The notes beneath the pieces were generated by a model, which saw only the letters and a program-made list of their open reading frames with translations, was not told the origin of the DNA and searched no databases. Of a stretch of 25,072 nucleotides of DNA, positions 21,001 to 25,072 are shown one piece after another; the stretch's first letter is position 1, and the number at the start of each line of letters is the position of its first letter. The DNA comes from Funneliformis mosseae (Eukaryota; Glomeromycota; Glomeromycetes; Glomerales; Glomeraceae). A program made the translations under genes and the position numbers. Location: the NCBI GenBank assembly GCA_910592005.1, contig CAJVPP010000879.1, positions 1 through 25,072 on the forward strand. The letters are read 5' to 3'.

Positions 21001-22624
21001 TGCATATGGGAATGGAAGATTATTATGAAGGTTCGATCAAAAGTGGATGGACATCAGTTAAAATCCTTCCAGCATCATTATCAAATGTAAAAACATGTCC
21101 AGAATGTCGAACGCCAATTAAAAATATTAGGAGATATGGAAGAATAGTTAACAAATGTATCTTGGACGCACAAAACAAAAAATTCCTAACAAAATATGTT
21201 AATCAATTGAATAATGTTACAAAGCGAATAATTTTTTTCGAAGATAATATGAAAGATAATCAGAGATTGTTACAAGGTCTAGGTTATTTGCCCGCTGATA
21301 ATTCAAGAGTAAAAGAAAATGTATTTGGAGAGCATCAATTACCTGACGTTATCCCTTGTAAATATTTTAAATTTGTTGACAAATTTCATGGATTTGACAG
21401 AATTAGTAAAAAAATTTGGATGGATCGTGTCGGAGAATTATTAAAGTATTATCAAGAATTAATTTCCATTGTTCGTGCCACAAAATCACCACCCCATAAG
21501 AAAGCTTTTGATGCCTCCACCTCAACTTTGTAAGTAAAAATAAGTTATTAGTCTAATTTAATAAGAATTAATGTGTGGGGTTTATTTTAATTAAACTTTT
21601 ATTTCTTCTTTCATAGATATCAAGCTAAATTTTCAATGGTGGATCCTGAAAGTGATTTAAACGTTAGATTATCAAATCTTAAAATATCAGATGATGACGA
21701 TGATTCCTCTAAAAATTTACTCTCTCAGAAAGGAATTTCGATATCGAAAGTAGATCGTCGAATTTATTTAGACACACTTTTTGAAATGGTCAACTTACAA
21801 AAAGTTCTTTTCAATGAAATTTTATTTATAATTCAAAAAATTATGAAAGCTGAAAGACCAATAGCTACAAGAGTTGAAGAAGTTTGGAAAAAATTTGGTG
21901 AAAGATTACTACTTACTATTGAAAAACACCTAAATACGATTCAGGTAGTGGCAAAATCTACTCGTTATGGTAGACACCTTCTTTTGGTTAATGTAGAAAT
22001 ATTAGAATTAGGTCATTATAAGCATATGTATCAATCAAAATATTCGCCAAATAGATTTGCTTTTGATAATATACCTCAGACGAGAATTATGACAGGTCGT
22101 ATTCATAATATTTTTCCTAATTTTTCTACTTATAATATCATTGCAAATGGAAAACTTGAAAGCCATCTTGATAATAGATTAAGAGACTTAATTAAAGAAG
22201 TTGAATCTTATGATAATGATCTGAACGAAACTACACTTACTTTGCAAGAATCGGTATCAATTCGTGATGAATGCTATGATCTCAAACCCAATAAATCGGA
22301 CACTATACAAGAGACGAATATTGAAGGAAAATTAGAAATTCATCGTGTGATAAAAACTGAATTTAAAAATTCAGGTATGTCAAAATGGATATGATTTTTT
22401 TTTTGTTTTTTTCTTGAGAATGATTTATTTAATAAATTCTTTATTTTATCGCTTTTCAGCTTGGAATGAATGTCCTAATGGCCATCCGGTAATTTCATTT
22501 GTTTATTATTTTTAATTATTTATGTTTGGTAAATTAATTTTTTTTATAATTTCAGTATACGATCGAGGAATGTGATGGAAAGATGCAAATTGAATGTCCT
22601 GATTGTAATGCAATAAATTGGTAG
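15089..22624 (+). CDS. ZNFX1-like NFX1-type zinc finger RNA helicase, 12 exons
   Basis: Exons: 15089-15652, 15735-15862, 15929-17358, 17457-17641, 17741-19666, 19741-20052, 20118-20201, 20271-20808, 20896-21529, 21617-22374, 22460-22488, 22556-22624. All introns are GT-AG, and the spliced frame is open for 2218 codons. Residues 9-30 are Arg/Gly-rich (RNA binding). The region around 385-435 (HFRLLREDLLNPIRG) is typical of ZNFX1. A UPF1-like SF1 helicase follows: Walker A GPPGTGKT 724-731, Walker B IICEEAGE ending at 1069, GDPNQLRP 1090-1097, VDNFQGEE 1296-1303 and SNVLLSRAREG 1333-1343. NFX1-type Cys/His repeats occupy about 1412-1715. A RING-like cluster uses Cys1733, Cys1747, His1749, Cys1790 and Cys1793. 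The C-terminus (CPNGHPY...CPDC, 2191-2213) matches the RZ zinc finger shared with RNF213. Relatives (animal ZNFX1, fission yeast Hrr1) act with RNA-dependent RNA polymerase and Argonaute in small-RNA silencing or antiviral RNA sensing. All helicase motifs look intact. The ATG at 15089 is preceded by a leader-like tract. Confidence 0.9.
20118..20201 (+). repeat. Duplicated zinc-repeat exon (exon 7 of the ZNFX1-like gene)
   Basis: This 84-bp exon codes for 28 residues, from CHESVDDVKC to LPSCEHSKTIF. Its start copies the start of exon 8 (CHESVDTVKC) and its end copies the end of exon 6 (LPSCGHSKTIC). The flanking introns begin alike with gtaagt. It is therefore one NFX1-type repeat added by tandem duplication of an exon. 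It is a multiple of three and lies between phase-0 introns, so it can be skipped without shifting the frame. The usual Gly of the CGH core is Glu in this copy, while the Cys and His remain. Confidence 0.8.
22460..22488 (+). other. 29-nt microexon of the ZNFX1-like gene
   Basis: This exon codes for AWNECPNGHP (the Ala codon is split across the preceding junction), which holds the first Cys and His of the C-terminal RZ finger. The acceptor is ttttcag|CT and the donor is CCG|gtaatt. The next exon continues with YTIEEC...CPDC in frame. Recognising it is needed to recover the conserved C-terminus, and gene predictors could miss it. Confidence 0.75.
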
Positions 22625-23770
22625 AAGAACTCAAACCGGATATGCAACTTGGCTATAAAAGTATAATGTGAAAATTAAACATTTTGGTTTATTTGCAACT
22701 TCACAAATTCGTATCGCAATTTTCACTTATTAGAAATATTAAAAAATAGTGGACTATGTTTGTATAAAGACATTACACTTTTTTTTTTAGATTTATTCAT
22801 TAAAATTAAAGCAATGATTATCGGTCGAACCCAAAAAAGTAGCAAAATAAAAACAAAAAGTAATTTAGCGTTTTAAAAAAAAAATATCGTTGTTTTCTGA
22901 TTTTTTAGGTTAGGTTCTTTATTAAACCAAATTGTAAGTTTATTATAATAATTAGCAAAAATCTTAATAAACACTTTTACAAGTTTAATTTCTTTAAAGA
23001 GAAAAATTAATTTCATTGAAAAGTTTATATTAACTAGCGTTTATGTCGAGCTTTTTGTATATATATTAGTGTTTTTTGAAACGATTTTTTATATCGTTAA
23101 TAACACGTAAACATATTTTTAAGATATATATGGTTAAAATAACAAAACCTAATACTTTGAGTTGGTTGCCTTATAACGAATTATATACTTTCTTGATAAA
23201 GGAGAAGATCTTTTTTTTTTTAAAAAAAAAAAGATAAATGTATTTTTTTTTAGTTAATAATTATCTTTTGACTTATCAGCACGTAAACTGATTGATATCA
23301 AGTATTATAAGATTATTATAATTCCTCCTAATCTGATAAAGCTTATAAGTATTTATTATAACAATTTCAAGAAAAGTTTAAATTCTTGAATGTTGAGTAT
23401 CAGTAAAGTTATAGTGTTATTATAACCTTTTGAGTATCATCCAAATTATTAATATGCCTTTCAATTGGTTAGTTTAGATTTAGAGAAATAAATCAGCAAA
23501 AGTTATGCTTACAATTACAGTATTTTACTAAATTCTCGACAAGTATCGTCAATTCCAATCTTGTTTATTTCAGATCGGTTTTGTACAATAAATGTAACTG
23601 GTATATTACTTATTAAAGGTTTTTTAGGATCAAGATCCCAAAATCTTTTTAGAGTATTTCGAGTAATTTCGGACCGTTGCCGTGATTTCGAACATTCTGG
23701 AATAAACCACATTTTTCGTATTACTTGAGCTTACTAATTATTAATACGGTTATGTAAAGTTTAAAGTTTA
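22625..23770. other. Intergenic region with a perfect A/T palindrome
   Basis: No gene is well supported. 23208-23235 is a perfect 28-bp palindrome, atc-T11-A11-gat. A 65-codon minus-strand frame at 23515-23712 is listed separately. AATAAA-like strings occur downstream of the ZNFX1-like stop codon, but none can be picked as the polyadenylation signal. Confidence 0.5.
23515..23712 (-). CDS. Small hypothetical protein or fragment
   Basis: A 65-residue minus-strand frame, MWFIPECSKSRQRSEITRNT continuing to FVQNRSEINKIGIDDTCREF-like text near its end (VTFIVQNRSEINKIGIDD). The composition is balanced and GC is higher than in flanking DNA, so it may be real coding sequence. I recognise no family. 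It diverges from the NOC3 fragment on the other strand, with about 60 bases between them. A donor-like gtaaaa occurs near its 3' end, so it could be a first exon. Confidence 0.25.
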   Translation of the reverse strand: MWFIPECSKSRQRSEITRNTLKRFWDLDPKKPLISNIPVTFIVQNRSEINKIGIDDTCREFSKIL

Positions 23771-24200
23771 AAATCAAATATAGTTTTAAGCAACACAGTT
23801 CTACTGTCAACCTCTCATTCCCTAACGACATTGACGAACCGAACGACCTTGATACTAATGATAAAAAGTCACATATCTCAGAACCTAAATTAAGCATAAA
23901 TATTCCACTTAAAGAATATATTAATCAAAAGAAGGAACAATTGGCGGAAATATCTCAACGTATAGTCGAAGATCCGGAGAATAATGTAGTGCGCTTGTTA
24001 ATTCTTTTTTTTTTCGGATTTGAAGTTGTAAACTAAAATGGATGTCAAATTTCCTAGATAGGACAACTAAAAGACTTACGTGAAATTGTTACTGATAAGA
24101 ATTTAACTGTAAAAAAGTTGGCAATATTATCTCAGTTTGTGGTATATAAAGATATAATACCCGGTATCGGATACGACAATTGACAGACAAAGAAAAACCG
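23770..24200 (+). pseudogene. NOC3-like gene fragment, truncated and frameshifted
   Basis: Two exons (about 23770-23985 and 24058-24200), separated by a 72-nt GT-AG intron, code for a recognisable part of nucleolar complex protein 3 (Noc3/CBF family): KKEQLAEISQRIVEDPENN, then IGQLKDLREIV, VKKLAILSQFVVYKDIIPG and YRIRQLTDKEK. Noc3 works in 60S ribosome assembly in the nucleolus and in replication initiation in yeast. Only this N-terminal conserved block is present. The frame is closed upstream near 23757, with no recognisable start. At 24163-24165 one base appears to be missing: ccc-ggt-atc should read as Pro-Gly-Tyr, and the expected frame resumes at tat-cgg-ata. Homology ends abruptly near 24196, where the IS607-like element begins. 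The keeping of an intron shows it was copied as DNA, not through mRNA. Confidence 0.75.
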
Positions 24201-24785
24201 GAACAGGTGGAATAAAGACCACATTTTTAACGACCTTCAAAGTGCAAATAAAAATCAAGGAGACGTATGACGTCTCAACTGACATACAAGGAATCTTCAG
24301 AAACAACCAGACACAACCTGCGCAAAAGGCCAAGATCTGCTACGCCAGGCTCAACTGGAAACGAAGGGGGTTTGTTGCCCTTCTGGAACGAATACACACA
24401 GGAGGAATCGAAGAAGTGGTGATTACCCGAAAGGTATGAGCTTAATTATTTATTTGCTTTGATTTATTGATTTTTTATTTTACTAACTTTTTTATTAGGA
24501 CCGATTGTGCCGTTTCGGATTCGAACTTGTGGAATGAATCTTTTGAAAAGTATGGAACTCGGCTCATGGTACTCAGTACGGATATCAGTGCTGAAAGTAG
24601 TGAAGCCGGAGAACTTGCAATCGTCATAGTGTTTGTGGCGTGACATAATGGACTACGTTCTGCCGCAAATCGTAGAAAAAGAAAAGATGCCACCCAAGAA
24701 GAAAGAAATGAAGAAACTTCCAGTAGGCAAAGTACAACGCATCCGCCTTTTTCCCACTCAGGAGGAGCGAATGAAACTCAGGCAA
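24201..24785 (+). pseudogene. IS607-family serine recombinase (TnpA-like), broken, with one intron
   Basis: Pieces of an IS607 transposase are clear: QTQPAQKAKICYAR (start of the resolvase fold), LNWKRRGFVALLERI, EEVVITRK, DRLCRFGFELVE, FEKYGTRLMVLSTDIS, and a tail ending HNGLRSAANRRKRK. IS607 TnpA recombines circular double-stranded intermediates through a serine nucleophile. Here YAR is joined directly to LNWKRRG, so the segment with the catalytic Ser (YARVSS in relatives) and the following helix, around 30 residues, is deleted. TYDVST joined to DIQGIF suggests the MerR-like helix-turn-helix has also lost its core. A 65-nt GT-AG intron (24434-24498) splits VITRK and DRLCRF. Further lesions: TGA at 24535-24537 where Trp is expected, an extra T in 24541-24544, a short loss after GELA, and TGA at 24641-24643 where Arg is expected. 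The tail overlaps the Fanzor-like frame. Confidence 0.8.
24434..24498 (+). other. Spliceosomal intron inside the IS607 recombinase
   Basis: The donor is AAG|gtatga and the acceptor is ttattag|GAC. A perfect TACTAAC branch-point string lies at 24481-24487, 11 bases before the acceptor. Removing these 65 nt (not a multiple of three) joins VVITRK to DRLCRFGFEL exactly as in prokaryotic IS607 proteins, so the intron was gained after the element entered a eukaryote. Confidence 0.8.
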
Positions 24786-25072
24786 TGGATAGGAACAGCA
24801 CGATGGACATACAATCGATGTCTTATCGCGATCAAAAAAGAAGGTGTCAATCAAAAAAAAAAAAAAAGGATTTAAGGGCACGATGTCTCAATGCCATAAA
24901 CTTCAATAATACTGAACTTAAATAGGTCCTTGAGGCTCCCTATGATATACGAGATGAAGCTATGAATGATTTGCTTAAAGCATATTCTTCCAACTTTGCT
25001 GCAAATCGTAAAAAATTCAAGATAAAGTTCCGTTCTAAAAAGGATTCTCAACAGTCAATTGCAATACTTTCC
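24633..25072 (+). pseudogene. Fanzor/TnpB-like RNA-guided nuclease, N-terminal part, disrupted, cut by window end
   Basis: The frame from 24633, with a likely start at ATG 24687, reads KVQRIRLFPTQEERMKLRQW then TARWTYNRCLIAIKK. This is the N-terminal helix-turn-helix signature of TnpB/IS605 OrfB and of eukaryotic Fanzor proteins. It overlaps the recombinase tail in the +1 frame, the compact arrangement typical of IS607 elements. TnpB and Fanzor cut DNA guided by an RNA from the element end, using a RuvC-like domain; that domain lies beyond this window. A run of 15 A (24853-24867) throws the frame off. The continuation (DLRARCLNAI, then APYDIRDEAMNDLLKAYSSN) is in another frame, needing one A fewer or two more. 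TAG at 24923-24925 then interrupts it, probably where Trp stood. The copy is therefore dead, unless the A-run is a sequencing error and the TAG is read through. Confidence 0.8.

Noticed and set aside
20814..21005. 63-codon minus-strand frame over intron 8 and exon 9
   Set aside because: It is Lys/Asn-rich antisense of a T-rich intron; the plus strand holds the RING-like exon.
24624..24881. Minus-strand frames opposite the Fanzor-like start
   Set aside because: They are antisense shadows; the plus strand carries recognisable TnpB and IS607 motifs.

Overview
The window looks like nuclear DNA of an arbuscular mycorrhizal fungus, most likely Rhizophagus irregularis or a close relative. Signs of this are very AT-rich intergenic DNA, genes cut by short GT-AG introns of about 60-100 nt, a kinase of the type greatly expanded in Rhizophagus, a large NFX1-type zinc finger helicase, miniature DNA transposons, and an IS607-type recombinase next to a TnpB/Fanzor-like reading frame. 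No rRNA, tRNA, CRISPR array or bacterial operon was seen. The species call rests on recognised families, not on a search.

Layout. 1-2920 is an extremely AT-rich block without genes that opens with degenerate tandem repeats. 2921-4513 is ordinary intergenic DNA with a direct repeat upstream of the next gene. 4514-6271 is an intact, intronless, unusually GC-rich gene for a berberine-bridge-enzyme-like FAD oxidoreductase. 6272-9700 is intergenic, with a possible coding relic and a 382-bp hAT-like miniature element (7419-7800) flanked by perfect 8-bp target duplications. 9701-11700 (minus strand) is a broken Rhizophagus-type kinase gene that runs straight into six 60-bp leucine-rich repeat units. 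11765-15088 is intergenic, with a second miniature element (13341-13863), also with perfect 8-bp duplications. 15089-22624 is an apparently intact 12-exon gene for a ZNFX1-like protein of 2218 residues. 22625-23770 is intergenic. From about 23770 to the window end there is a NOC3 gene fragment that breaks off at an IS607-like element, whose recombinase carries a spliceosomal intron and several disabling lesions, and whose overlapping Fanzor/TnpB-like gene runs off the edge.

How the parts relate. The two intact genes are not an obvious functional pair. The ZNFX1-like helicase belongs to a family tied to small-RNA silencing and transposon control, and it sits among transposon remains. The most unusual part is the right end: a prokaryote-type IS607/TnpB transposon that acquired a spliceosomal intron, lies against a NOC3 fragment, and is decaying by deletion, nonsense mutation and frameshift.
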